This document shows, piece after piece, positions 49,430-61,440 of a stretch of 64,000 nt of DNA. The notes beneath the pieces were generated by a model. It was not told where the DNA came from, did not search any database, and was given only the letters and a program-made list of their open reading frames with translations. The translations under genes and the position numbers were made by a program. The DNA comes from Phenylobacterium sp. (lineage in GTDB: Bacteria > Pseudomonadota > Alphaproteobacteria > Caulobacterales > Caulobacteraceae): positions 62,001 through 126,000 of the forward strand of contig NZ_PNLB01000011.1 of the NCBI RefSeq assembly GCF_013822795.1, in the 5' to 3' direction. Each line of letters starts with the position of its first letter. Position 1 is the first letter of the stretch.

Positions 49430-50208
49430 AGACGGCCTATGGCGACCACCTGACCCTCACCACCGACGGCCACGTGGCGACCATCGTCATCGACCGGCCG
49501 GCGAACAACCACGTCTCGGTCGACCTGATGCGCGACCTCGCCGATGCGCTGGAGGCGATGGACCGCGACAACAACATCCGCGCCGTGGTGCTGGCCGCCG
49601 CCGGCCGGGCGTTCTGCGCCGGCGCCGATCTGATCTCGCCGACCGGCATCGGCGGCACCGGGATGAGCGGCATCGACAGCCTCTACGAGCAGGCCGTCCG
49701 CCTGTTCGCGGTCGAGACCCCGATCATCGCCGCCGTCCAAGGCGCCGCCGTGGGCGCCGGCCTTGGCCTGGCGCTGGTCGCCGACTTCCGGGTGGTCGCG
49801 CCCGAGGCGCGGTTCTCGGCCAATTTCGTCAAGCTCGGCTTCCATCCGGGCTTCGGCCTGACCCACACCCTGCCGCGCCTGATCGGCGTGCAGCGCGCCA
49901 ATCTGATGTTCCTGACCGGCCGCCGCATCAAGGGCGACGAAGCCCTGGCCTGGGGCCTGGCCGACGAACTGGTCCCGCTGCCCGAGCTGCTGCCGGCTGC
50001 TCAGGCCCTGGCCGCCGAGATCGCCGAGAACGCGCCGTTGGCCGTGATCGCCACCCGCAAGACCCTGCGCGGCGATCTGGCCGCCGCCGTCCGCGCCCAG
50101 ACCGCCCACGAGCACGCCGAGCAAACCCTGCTGCGCGCCACCGAGGACTTCGCCGAGGGCGTCCGCGCCGTGCAGGAACGCCGGCCGGGCGTGTTCAAGG
50201 GACGCTGA
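49426..50208 (+). CDS. Enoyl-CoA hydratase/isomerase family protein
   Basis: VVLAAAGRAFCAGADL, GAAVGAGLGLALVADFRVVAPEARF; ATGA overlap with ACAD stop. Confidence 0.93.
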   Translation: MKTAYGDHLTLTTDGHVATIVIDRPANNHVSVDLMRDLADALEAMDRDNNIRAVVLAAAGRAFCAGADLISPTGIGGTGMSGIDSLYEQAVRLFAVETPIIAAVQGAAVGAGLGLALVADFRVVAPEARFSANFVKLGFHPGFGLTHTLPRLIGVQRANLMFLTGRRIKGDEALAWGLADELVPLPELLPAAQALAAEIAENAPLAVIATRKTLRGDLAAAVRAQTAHEHAEQTLLRATEDFAEGVRAVQERRPGVFKGR

Positions 50209-50236
50209 TTTCCCAGGGGACTTGCTGAGTCGGCAG

Positions 50237-50326
50237 CCCCCTCACCCTACCCTCTCCCCAAGGGGGAGAGGGATCGCGCCCTAGGCTCCCTCGCCCCATT
50301 TATGGGGAGAGGGTTGGGGTGAGGGG
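50237..50326. repeat. Third pair of palindromic elements (E1 50237-50272, E2 50287-50326), tails outward
   Basis: CCCCCTCACCCtaCCCTCTCCCCaaGGGGGAGAGGG and CTCgCCCCatttatGGGGAGAGGGttgGGGTGAGGGG. Confidence 0.9.
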
Positions 50327-50355
50327 CAGCGCTGCGCAGCAGCGCAATGCGGTCG

Positions 50356-50970
50356 CTACTTCCCCAGCGCCGACGCCGCCTTCGCCAGCTCGGTGATCCT
50401 GCCCCAGTCGCCGGCGCGGACCGCGTCGGCCGGCGCCACCCAGCTGCCACCGACGCAGATCACGTTGGGCAGGGCCAGGTAATCGGCCGCATTCTTGGCG
50501 TCGATGCCGCCGGTCGGGCAGAAGCTCGCCTGCGGGAAGGGGCTGGAAAAGGCCTTCAGCGCGCCCACGCCGCCGACCACATTGGCCGGGAACAGCTTGA
50601 AGTGGGTGAAGCCGGCGCGCATGCCGCGCATCAGCTCGCTGGCGGTGGCGATCCCCGGCAGCAGCGGCAGGGCGCCGTCGACGCCCTCGCCGTCGATCAG
50701 CCCCGGGCTGACCCCGAACTTCGCGCCGGCGTCAGCCGCCGACTGCCGCGCCTGGGCGGTGGTGATGGTCCCTGCGCCGACCACCGCGCCCTCGACCTCG
50801 CCGGCGATGCGGCGGATGCAGTCCAGCGCCACCGGCGTGCGCAGGGTCACTTCCAGCGCATAGAGCCCGCCCGCCACCAGCGCCTTGGCCAGCGGCACGG
50901 CCTGGGCCGCGTCCTCGATGATCAGGACCGGCACCACCGGGGCGAGCTTGAGGGTCTCGGCGAGGGTCAA
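50356..50970 (-). CDS. eda: KDPG aldolase
   Basis: PVVPVLIIEDAAQAVPLAKALVAGGLYALEVTLRTPVAL, FKLFPANVVGG, FCPTGGID; TTG start overlapping glk stop. Confidence 0.94.
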   Translation of the reverse strand: MTLAETLKLAPVVPVLIIEDAAQAVPLAKALVAGGLYALEVTLRTPVALDCIRRIAGEVEGAVVGAGTITTAQARQSAADAGAKFGVSPGLIDGEGVDGALPLLPGIATASELMRGMRAGFTHFKLFPANVVGGVGALKAFSSPFPQASFCPTGGIDAKNAADYLALPNVICVGGSWVAPADAVRAGDWGRITELAKAASALGK

Positions 50971-51940
50971 AGCGGGCTTCCTTCCAGTTGTTCCAGCACG
51001 CGCGCGGCGCCGACCAGCGCCGCATAGGGGTGGACGATCAGATAGGTGGGGATGTCGCGGGTGTAGTCGGACAGCCGGCCCTTGTCCTCGAACCGGCGGC
51101 GGAAGCCGCCGGCCGCCAGCCGATCGGCCAGCCGCGGGGCGATGCCGCCCGAAACATAGACCCCGCCGCGCGCGCCGCAGGTCAGGGCGATGTCGCCGGC
51201 CGTCGACCCGAGAATCTCGCAGAAGCGGTCGAGGGTCTCCTCGGCCAGCAGGTCGCCGCCCTTCTGGCCGGCCCCCAGCACTTCCTTCTCGTCCTTCAGC
51301 TCGGCTGGAACGCCGCGCACGTCGGCCAGGCCGCGATAGAGCGCGTACAGGCCCGGCCCAGACAGGATCCGTTCGATCGAGACCCGCCCATAGGTCCGGC
51401 GCAACGAAGCCCAGATCGCCGCCTCGACCCCGTCATAGGGCGCAAAGCCCGCATGGCCGCCTTCGCAGGGCACGGCGATGTCGCCGCGATCGGTGCGCAC
51501 CACCATCGAGACGCCGAAGCCGGTGCCGGCGCCCAGCACCAGGATCGGCGCGCCCTCGGCCCCGCGCATCGCCGGGCCGATGGTTTTCAGGTCGTCGGGG
51601 TCGAGCACCGGCGCGGCCAGCGCCTGGGCCGCGAAGTCATTGATCAGCTTGGCCGAGTGGAACTCGAAGGTGCCGATCAGCTCGCCCTCCGACACCCGCC
51701 AGTCGAGGTTGGTGAACTCGATCTCGCCGTCGACCACCGGGCCGGCCACGGCGATCGCCGCGGTGTGCACCTTCTGGCGGCCGACCGTGGTCTCCAGGTA
51801 CTCGCCGATGACCTCGGTCAGCGATCCGTACTCGGCGGCCGGATAGGTCTTGGGATTGCGGATCCGGCCGGTGGAATCGACCACGGCCAGGCGCGCGTTG
51901 GTGCCGCCGATGTCCCCGACCAGGCCGGTATAGATAGTCT

Positions 51941-51944
<4 letters not shown>
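50967..51944 (-). CDS. glk: Glucokinase
   Basis: [32 protein letters not shown] start overlapping edd stop. Confidence 0.94.
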
Positions 51945-53767
<1,823 letters not shown>

Positions 53768-53784
53768 GACTGGCTCCAACTCTC

Positions 53785-54459
53785 TCAAGGGGTCCAGAGA
53801 ACGCGCACGGGCGCTTTAGCCTGTTCGAGCAGCGCGTGCACGGGCAGACCGTTCCCCTTCTCCACGATGTCGCGCTTCTTCGCCCCGGAGATCAGCACCA
53901 GGATCAGGCGGGCTTGCAGGAGAGCCGGCATGGTCATGGTCACCCGCGCGATCGGCGGCGAGCCGACCCCGGCGGGTACTCCCAGGCAGAAACGCGTTCC
54001 GTGCGGATCCATGCCCAGATCCAGCACAGGCGATCCGGGGATCAACGAAGCGACGTGGCCGTCCTCACCCATCCCCAGAAGCATGACGTCATAGGGCGCC
54101 AGCGCGCGCACGTCAGCCTCCACCTTGTCGGCGGCGGCCTCGACGCTGTCGGCGGCCGTGCTGATCGGCACGAAGCGCGCCGCCGCGGCCGCGGCGGTCA
54201 GCAGCCGCTCGCGCAGCAGGCGCTCGTTGGAGTCAGGCGACTCCACTGAGACGAACCGGTCGTCGGACAGCGTCACGGCGACCTTGGCCCAGTCCAGCTC
54301 CGCCTGGGCCAACAAGTCGTAGACCGGCGCCGGCGAGCGCCCGCCCGTGCCGACCAGGCTGGCGGCGCCGCGTTCGGCCAGGGCCTGGACCAGCGCCTGA
54401 GTCGTGGCGGCGGCGGCGGCGGCGGCCAGCTCGGCCGCGGTTGCAAAGGTCTCGATCAT
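53785..54459 (-). CDS. pgl: 6-phosphogluconolactonase
   Basis: [44 protein letters not shown]. Confidence 0.94.
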   Translation of the reverse strand: MIETFATAAELAAAAAAATTQALVQALAERGAASLVGTGGRSPAPVYDLLAQAELDWAKVAVTLSDDRFVSVESPDSNERLLRERLLTAAAAAARFVPISTAADSVEAAADKVEADVRALAPYDVMLLGMGEDGHVASLIPGSPVLDLGMDPHGTRFCLGVPAGVGSPPIARVTMTMPALLQARLILVLISGAKKRDIVEKGNGLPVHALLEQAKAPVRVLWTP

Positions 54460-54626
54460 GTCTCGCCCATAACGCAGCACCGCGACGAACGCGCCACCGT
54501 TTCACCCCCTAGGGGCGGAAAAGCGCCGGCTGATTCGGAACCAGACCGGTCGGTTGCGAACTTCCCCTGCGGCCGCATGGCGCGTCCAGACGCCTGCCGC
54601 CTGCCGACAGCCGGGAGTCCCGCGTG

Positions 54627-55694
54627 ATGAGGATCGCTCAAGTTCCACCGCTTTATGAGGCCGTACCGCCCCGCTTCTACGGTGGAACCGAGCGGGTCGT
54701 GTCGCATCTGACCGACGCCCTGGTCGACCTCGGCCACCAGGTGACCCTGTTCGCCAGCGCCGAGGCTCAGACCAAGGCCCAGCTGGTCAAGGTCCGCGAT
54801 CAGGCGATCCGGCTCGATCCCGTGCAGCTGAAATCGGACCTGGCCGCCCACATGTCGATGCTCTGGGACGTGCGCCGCCGCGCCGACGAGTTCGACATCA
54901 TCCACTTCCATACCGACATGATTCACTTCCCGTTCTTCGAGGACGTGGCCGACAAGACCCTGACGACCCTGCACGGGCGGCTCGACCTGAAGGACCTGCC
55001 CGGCGTCTACTGGCGCTGGCAGCAGTTTCCGCTGGTTTCGATCTCGGATTCGCAGCGCAAGCCGCTGGCCTTCGGCAATTGGGCCGGCACCGTCCACCAC
55101 GGCATGCAGGCCGATCTCTTCCGGCCGAGCTTCGGACCGGGCGACTACCTGGCCTTTCTCGGCCGCATCTCGCCGGAGAAGCGCCCTGACCGGGCGATCG
55201 CCCTGGCCAAGCGCGCCGGCCTGCCGCTGAAGATCGCCGCCAAGGTCGATCAGGCCGACTTGCGCTACTTCCAAGACAAGATCGAGCCGCTGCTGATCGG
55301 CCAGAAGCTGGTCGAATTCGTCGGCGAGATCGGCGACGACGAGAAATCGGACTTCCTGGGCGGGGCCCGGGCGCTGCTGTTCCCGATCGACTGGCCCGAG
55401 CCCTTCGGGCTGGTGATGATCGAGGCCATGGCCTGCGGCACGCCGGTGATCGCCTATGGCTGCGGCTCGGTGCCCGAAGTGATCGAGGATGGGCTGACCG
55501 GCTTCATCGTCGCGAGCGAGAACGAGGCGATCGACGCCATCAGCAGGATCCCGAACTTGAACCGGCGCAGCGTGCGGCGCAGATTCGACGAGCGTTTCTC
55601 GAGCGTCGCCATGGCCAGGCGCTATCTCGACCTTTACGCCGGCCTGGTGGGCGCCCGCCCCGAACGCGGCGTCGCGCTCGCGGCGAACGCCTAA
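54627..55694 (+). CDS. GT4-family glycosyltransferase
   Basis: PPRFYGGTERVVSHLTDALVDLGHQVTLFAS; FLGRISPEKRPDRAIALAK; PEPFGLVMIEAMACGTPVIA. Confidence 0.92.
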   Translation: MRIAQVPPLYEAVPPRFYGGTERVVSHLTDALVDLGHQVTLFASAEAQTKAQLVKVRDQAIRLDPVQLKSDLAAHMSMLWDVRRRADEFDIIHFHTDMIHFPFFEDVADKTLTTLHGRLDLKDLPGVYWRWQQFPLVSISDSQRKPLAFGNWAGTVHHGMQADLFRPSFGPGDYLAFLGRISPEKRPDRAIALAKRAGLPLKIAAKVDQADLRYFQDKIEPLLIGQKLVEFVGEIGDDEKSDFLGGARALLFPIDWPEPFGLVMIEAMACGTPVIAYGCGSVPEVIEDGLTGFIVASENEAIDAISRIPNLNRRSVRRRFDERFSSVAMARRYLDLYAGLVGARPERGVALAANA

Positions 55695-55704
55695 GGTAGG
55701 GCTC

Positions 55705-57855
55705 ATGGACGATCTCGCGCCGGCTCCGGACGCGCCGGTCGAAACGGGTGATACGGGCGAACCGCGGGTTCCCCACCGCCTCTTCGCCCTCAAGGACAAG
55801 GACACCTTCGTGGTGGCCGACGCCTTCGGCGACATCATCGGCGCGGGCGACGGCCTGTTCCACAACGACACTCGCATCCTGTCGCACTTCCGTCTGCTGC
55901 TGGGCGGACGCCCGCCTTCGCTGCTGTCGGCGGCGATCGCCCAGGACAACGTCTTCTTCACCTCGCACGGCGCCAACCAGGCCCTGCCCTATCCCGGCGG
56001 ACCGGTCGGCCCGCCCGGCGTGCTGCACGTCGAGCGCAAGCGCTTCCTGTGGGAGGAGCGGCTCTACGAGCGGATCTCTTGCGTCAACTACAGCCGTGAC
56101 GTGGTGCTCATCCCGCTCTCGATCGAGTTCGGCGCCGACTTCCGCGACATGTTCGAGGTTCGCGGCATGCACCGCGAAAAGCGCGGCCGATTGCACCCGC
56201 CGATAGCGGACGGCCGCAGCGTACGGTTCCGCTACGACGGCCTGGACGGGGTCGAGCGCACCAGCCTGATCAGCTTCTCCGACCCGCCGGCCCGGATCAG
56301 CGGCCAGCGCGCCGACTACATGTACTCGCTGCAGCCCGAGGGCCGGCTGGAGCTCTATCTGGAGATCGGCGCCTGCAGCGCCCCGCCCCCCGACCGCCAC
56401 CGCTTCCGCTACGCCGCCGCCCGCGCCCGCTGGGACATGCGGGCCCGCCGCCGCCACGGCGCGCGGATCAAGAGCTCGGGCCGGCTGTTCAACGAATGGC
56501 TGGAGAAGTCGCGCGCCGACCTGGCGCTGCTAACCACCCGCATGGAGACCGGCCCCTACCCCTATGCCGGCATCCCTTGGTTCTCGACCGCCTTCGGCCG
56601 CGACGCCATCATCACCGCCTGGCAGATCCTGTGGTTCGAGCCGTCGCTGGCGCGCGGTGTGCTGACCTATCTGGCGGCGCATCAGGCCGAGGAGGTCTCG
56701 GCCTTCCGCGATTCCGCCCCCGGCAAGATCATGCACGAGACCCGCAAGGGCGAGATGCCGGCCATGGGCGAGGTGCCGTTCGCCCGTTACTACGGCGGGG
56801 TCGACACCACGCCGCTGTTCGTGGCCCTCGCCGGGGCCTATGCCGAGCGCACCCGCGACCTGGTGCTGATCGACGACCTCTGGCCGGCTCTGACCGCGGC
56901 GATCCGCTGGATCGAGCAGTTCGGCGATTCCGACGGCGACGGCCTGATCGACTACAAGCGCGGCAAGGATTCGGGCCTGGCCAACCAGGGCTGGAAGGAT
57001 AGCGAGGACAGCGTCTTCCACGCCGACGGCCGCTTCCCGGACGGCCCCATCGCGCTGGTCGAGGTGCAGGGCTACGCGTTCGCCGCCTACCGCGCCATGG
57101 CCCGGCTCGCCCACCACCGCGGCGACCAGGACCACGCCGCCCGCTGGGCCGCGCGCGCCGAGCAGATCCGCGAAGCCGTCGAGCGCCGGTTCTGGATGGA
57201 GGACCACCAGTTCTACGGCATCGCCGTCGATGGCCAGGGTGAGCTGTGTCGCGTGCTAAGCAGCAACCCCGGCCACCTGCTGTTCTCCGGCCTGCCCAGC
57301 CCCGCCCGGGGCCGCAAGGTGGCCGAACGATTGATGTCCGCCGACTTCGACAGCGGCTGGGGCATCCGCACCCTCGCCACCGGCGAGCCGCGCTACAATC
57401 CGATGAGCTATCACAACGGCTCGGTCTGGCCGCACGACACCGCGGTCTGCGCCATGGGCCTAGCCCAGTACGGCGAACGCGAAGCGGTGGTGAACCTGAC
57501 CTCGGGCCTGTTCGAGACCGCCAACACCTTCGAGATGCGGCTGCCGGAGCTGTTCTGCGGCTTTCCGCGCATGGCCGGCGAGCCGCCGGTCGCCTACCCG
57601 GTCGCCTGCCTGCCCCAGGCCTGGGCCGCCGGCTCGATCTTCATGATGCTGCAGTCGGTCCTCGGCCTGTCGGTCGACGGCTGGAACCGCGAGATCCGGG
57701 TCAGCGAGCCGCGCCTGCCGATCGGCATCGATCGGATGGAGATCGGCGGCCTGCGGATCGGCGAGGAATGGGTCGACCTCTTGTTCGAACGCACCGGCCG
57801 CCGCATCGACGTCCAGGGCCGCAGCCGCACGGGCATCCAGGTCAGGGTGCGTTAG
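55705..57855 (+). CDS. Amylo-alpha-1,6-glucosidase / glycogen debranching-like enzyme
   Basis: GDE N-terminal bis domain (ALKDKDTFVVADAFGDI…GLFHNDTRILS), AGIPWFSTAFGRDAIITAWQ. Confidence 0.93.
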   Translation: MDDLAPAPDAPVETGDTGEPRVPHRLFALKDKDTFVVADAFGDIIGAGDGLFHNDTRILSHFRLLLGGRPPSLLSAAIAQDNVFFTSHGANQALPYPGGPVGPPGVLHVERKRFLWEERLYERISCVNYSRDVVLIPLSIEFGADFRDMFEVRGMHREKRGRLHPPIADGRSVRFRYDGLDGVERTSLISFSDPPARISGQRADYMYSLQPEGRLELYLEIGACSAPPPDRHRFRYAAARARWDMRARRRHGARIKSSGRLFNEWLEKSRADLALLTTRMETGPYPYAGIPWFSTAFGRDAIITAWQILWFEPSLARGVLTYLAAHQAEEVSAFRDSAPGKIMHETRKGEMPAMGEVPFARYYGGVDTTPLFVALAGAYAERTRDLVLIDDLWPALTAAIRWIEQFGDSDGDGLIDYKRGKDSGLANQGWKDSEDSVFHADGRFPDGPIALVEVQGYAFAAYRAMARLAHHRGDQDHAARWAARAEQIREAVERRFWMEDHQFYGIAVDGQGELCRVLSSNPGHLLFSGLPSPARGRKVAERLMSADFDSGWGIRTLATGEPRYNPMSYHNGSVWPHDTAVCAMGLAQYGEREAVVNLTSGLFETANTFEMRLPELFCGFPRMAGEPPVAYPVACLPQAWAAGSIFMMLQSVLGLSVDGWNREIRVSEPRLPIGIDRMEIGGLRIGEEWVDLLFERTGRRIDVQGRSRTGIQVRVR

Positions 57856-57895
57856 AGCGCTGGAACGCCGACGTCCCGCCCTCTAGGCTTGGTTC

Positions 57896-58414
57896 ATGAT
57901 CCTCCTGTCCATCGCCCTACTCCAAGCCGCCGCCGCTGGCGGCGGTGATCCGCTCGCCCCGGCCCGGTCCGATCAGGTGCAATGCTATGGCCCCGACGCC
58001 ACGCGGCGCGAATGCGTCAGCATCGGCGCCTACCACCGCAGTCCAGACGGCGGCGTGCTCAACGAGGCGATCGTGCTGATTACGCCCGACCCGCGCATCA
58101 TCATGACCACGGTGGCGCCGGTACAGGTCAAGGACGGCGCGATCTGCGGCGCGATGCAGCCCGCCCATCTCGCCGCCAGCACCTTCACCGTAGCGGACGC
58201 CCCGGCGACGCCCGAACAGACCGCCGCCCTCCGCCAGGAGTTGGCGAAGGCGATGCAGCCGCTCTTCGGCAAGGAGATTTGCACGTCGATCACCACCACG
58301 CCCGACGGCGCGTCTATCGGGCAGGCCCGCGTCGACGGCGTCCGCCAGCCGGCCATGGACCAGCCGGTCATCTGGGTCCCGAAAGCGGCCGGCTGGAAGA
58401 TTCGCACGAACTGA
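57896..58414 (+). CDS. Hypothetical secreted protein
   Basis: 172-aa ORF with N-terminal hydrophobic segment, follows the debranching gene. Confidence 0.65.
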   Translation: MILLSIALLQAAAAGGGDPLAPARSDQVQCYGPDATRRECVSIGAYHRSPDGGVLNEAIVLITPDPRIIMTTVAPVQVKDGAICGAMQPAHLAASTFTVADAPATPEQTAALRQELAKAMQPLFGKEICTSITTTPDGASIGQARVDGVRQPAMDQPVIWVPKAAGWKIRTN

Positions 58415-58536
58415 ACGCAGGACGGCCAGGTTTGGCGGGCCGCCGTCCGTACACGGTGCGGTGATCCGCAGCTTGCGTTCACCTTCGCAATCTAGGATCA
58501 GAACCGACCGAGCTTAGTTCAATCGAGCAGACCGCC

Positions 58537-59865
58537 TTGCGCACCGCCATTGTCCACCCTGGGGCCGACAACCTCCGCTACGAAATCCGCCAGATCGTGG
58601 AGGTCGCCAAGGCCATCGCCGCCGCAGGCCAGCCGATCCGCTGGGAAAACATCGGCGACCCGGTGGCCAAGGGCGAGAACCCGCCGGCCTGGATCAAGCA
58701 GATCGTCGGCGAAGTGGCCGCCGACGACCTGAGCTTCGCCTATTCCCCGACCCGGGGCCTGGACGAGACCCGCGCCTACATCGCCAACGAGCGGAACCTG
58801 GAAGGCGGCATCCAGATCACCGCTGAGGACATCCTGTTTTTCAACGGCCTGGGCGACGCCATCTCGACGATCTATGGCGCCCTGCATCCGACCGCGCGGG
58901 TGATCGGCCCGAACCCGGCCTATCCGACCCATTCGTCGGCCGAGGCCGCCCATGCCGGCGCCCCGCACATCACCTATCGCCTGGACCCGCAAAACGGCTG
59001 GAAGCCGGACCTGGCGGATCTTGAGTCCAAGGTGGCCGCGAACCCGCAGATCGCCGCCATCCTGATCATCAATCCCGACAACCCGACCGGCTTCGTCTAT
59101 CCGCAGGAAACCCTGGCCGCGATCGTCGACATCGCCTGTCGCTACGGCCTGTTCCTGATCTCCGACGAGATCTACTCGAACCTCGCCTATGCCGGCTCGG
59201 GCATGCACAAGCTGGCCTCGGTGATCGGCCAGGTGCCGGCCATCGCCATGCGCGGCATCTCCAAGGAATTCCCATGGCCAGGCGCCCGCTGCGGCTGGAT
59301 CGAGGTCTACAACCGCGACCAGGACGCCGATTTCGACCGCTTCGCGCGCTCGCTGCTTGAGACCAAGATGCTCGAGGTCTGCGCCACCACCCTGCCCCAG
59401 CGCGTGCTGCCCAAGGTGATGGGCGACGCCCGTTACTATCCGTACCTGGAACAGCGGGTCAGCGCCTATGACCGCCGCGCCAAGCGCGCCGTCGAGGTGC
59501 TGTCGGCGATCCCCGAACTCACCATCCATCCGGCTCGCGGCGCCTTCTACATGACGGCGGTGTTCCGGCATGGCGCGCTGAACATCGAGCAGTCGCTGCC
59601 GGCGTCGGACGTCGCCGCGGCGATCATCGCCCCGCATCTCAGCGCGGCGCTGGACCAACGGTTCGTGCTGCACCTGCTGGCCGGCACGGGCATCTGCGTG
59701 GTGCCGCTGTCGACCGGCTTCAACTCCGACCTCCAGGGCTTCCGCTTTACGCTGCTGGAAGCCGACGAGGCCAAGTTCGAGATCCTGCTCTTCGACCTCG
59801 CCGCCGCCCTGCGGAGCTACCTGGCCAGCGCCAAGGCCGAGTCGCCCAACGTCTCGGCCGCATAG
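58537..59865 (+). CDS. PLP-dependent aminotransferase (class I/II)
   Basis: NPDNPTGFVYPQETLAAIVDIACRYGLFLISDEIYSNLAY; TTG start. Confidence 0.92.
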   Translation: MRTAIVHPGADNLRYEIRQIVEVAKAIAAAGQPIRWENIGDPVAKGENPPAWIKQIVGEVAADDLSFAYSPTRGLDETRAYIANERNLEGGIQITAEDILFFNGLGDAISTIYGALHPTARVIGPNPAYPTHSSAEAAHAGAPHITYRLDPQNGWKPDLADLESKVAANPQIAAILIINPDNPTGFVYPQETLAAIVDIACRYGLFLISDEIYSNLAYAGSGMHKLASVIGQVPAIAMRGISKEFPWPGARCGWIEVYNRDQDADFDRFARSLLETKMLEVCATTLPQRVLPKVMGDARYYPYLEQRVSAYDRRAKRAVEVLSAIPELTIHPARGAFYMTAVFRHGALNIEQSLPASDVAAAIIAPHLSAALDQRFVLHLLAGTGICVVPLSTGFNSDLQGFRFTLLEADEAKFEILLFDLAAALRSYLASAKAESPNVSAA

Positions 59866-59877
59866 CGCCGAGACCGC

Positions 59878-61296
59878 TCAGCGCCGCGGCGCATGGGCGA
59901 TACGCAGGATGTTGGCCGCCCCGGGCGAGCCCATCGGCAGGCCAGCCAGGATGATCACCCGCTGATTGGGCTGGGCGAGCTCGGTGAGCATCGCCTGTTC
60001 GACCGCCAGCTTGGCCAGTTCCTCCGCGTCGCCGACCTGCGGCACCACCCGCGGCTCCACGCCCCAGACCAGCGCCAGCTTGCGCGCGGCGTGCAGGTTC
60101 GGAGTCAGCGCCAGGATCGGCTGCAGCGGCCGCTCGCGGGCCAACCGCAAGGCCGTGCGGCCGGTGGTCGTAAACGCGGCGATGCAGGCGGTCGAGGCGG
60201 TTTCGGCCGCGCGGCTGGCGGCGGCGACCAGCGCATCGGCGTCGGCGTCCTCGACCGGGTACTCGGCGCGCATCAGCTCGGGCCAGCGCGGATCCTGCTC
60301 CACCCGGGTCAGGATGCGGTTCATGATCGTCACCGCCTCTAGCGGATACTCGCCCGCCGCCGTCTCGGCCGACAGCATCACCGCGTCGGCGCCCTCATAG
60401 ACCGCCCCGGCGACGTCGGAGGCCTCGGCCCGCGTCGGGCTCGGCGCATGGATCATCGATTCCAGCATCTGGGTGGCGACGATCACCGGGATGCCGCGCG
60501 TGCGCGCGGCGCGGACCAGCGACTTCTGCACCACCGGCACGTCTTCGGGGTTCAGCTCCACCCCCAGGTCCCCGCGCGCGACCATCACCCCGTCGCAAAG
60601 GTCGAGGATCTCGTCGAGCGCCTCGATCGCCGCCGGCTTTTCGATCTTGGCCAGCACCGCGGCGCGGCCCTGCACGATCTGGCGCAGCTCGGCCATGTCC
60701 GAGGCGCGCTGCACGAAGCTGAGCGCCACCCAGTCGACGCTCTGCTGCAGGGCGAAGGCCAGGTCCTCGCGATCCTTGGCGGTCAGGGCCGGAACCGGAA
60801 TGGCGTGGCCCGGCAAGTTCAAACCCTTGTGGTTCGACAAGGTGTCGCCCGAAAGCACCTCGGTCTCGGCGAAGCCGGGGCCGTTGTGGCGCACGCGCAG
60901 CCGCACCTTGCCGTCGTCGAGCAGGATGTCCGAGCCCGGCCGCAGCACGCTGAACACCTCGGCGAGCGGCACCCCCACGCGGCTGGCGTCGCCCGGCTCC
61001 TCGGAAACGTCGAGCCGGAAATCCTGGCCGACCGTCAGCCGCACGCTGCGGTCGGCGAACTCGCCCAGCCGGATCTTCGGGCCCTGCAGGTCGGCCAGCA
61101 CCGCCAGCGGCCGGCCCGCCGCCGCCTCGGCGGCGCGGACGTTGGCGATGGTCCGCGCATGGTCCTCGTGGGTCCCATGGCTGAAGTTCACACGGAACAC
61201 GTCTGCGCCGGCGAGCGCCAACTGGACGACCTTGCCGGCCTCGCGGCTGGCCGGACCGAGGGTCGCAACAATGCGGGCGCGGCGGGCGCGGATCAT
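59878..61296 (-). CDS. pyk: Pyruvate kinase
   Basis: RARRARIVATLGPAS, VFRVNFSHGTHEDH, VMVARGDLGVEL, VIVATQMLESM. Confidence 0.96.
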   Translation of the reverse strand: MIRARRARIVATLGPASREAGKVVQLALAGADVFRVNFSHGTHEDHARTIANVRAAEAAAGRPLAVLADLQGPKIRLGEFADRSVRLTVGQDFRLDVSEEPGDASRVGVPLAEVFSVLRPGSDILLDDGKVRLRVRHNGPGFAETEVLSGDTLSNHKGLNLPGHAIPVPALTAKDREDLAFALQQSVDWVALSFVQRASDMAELRQIVQGRAAVLAKIEKPAAIEALDEILDLCDGVMVARGDLGVELNPEDVPVVQKSLVRAARTRGIPVIVATQMLESMIHAPSPTRAEASDVAGAVYEGADAVMLSAETAAGEYPLEAVTIMNRILTRVEQDPRWPELMRAEYPVEDADADALVAAASRAAETASTACIAAFTTTGRTALRLARERPLQPILALTPNLHAARKLALVWGVEPRVVPQVGDAEELAKLAVEQAMLTELAQPNQRVIILAGLPMGSPGAANILRIAHAPRR

Positions 61297-61440
61297 CTGG
61301 CCTCCATCAGCCGATCGGGTGGGTCGCACTATGGCCCAACCCGCGGGGGAAGGGAGTCTTTCCCCGATCGGGGTCGATTCGAAAACGGCCGGTCGGCACA
61401 ATCGGCGAGAACCTGGAGGCGCTTCGCGAATTCCTGACGA

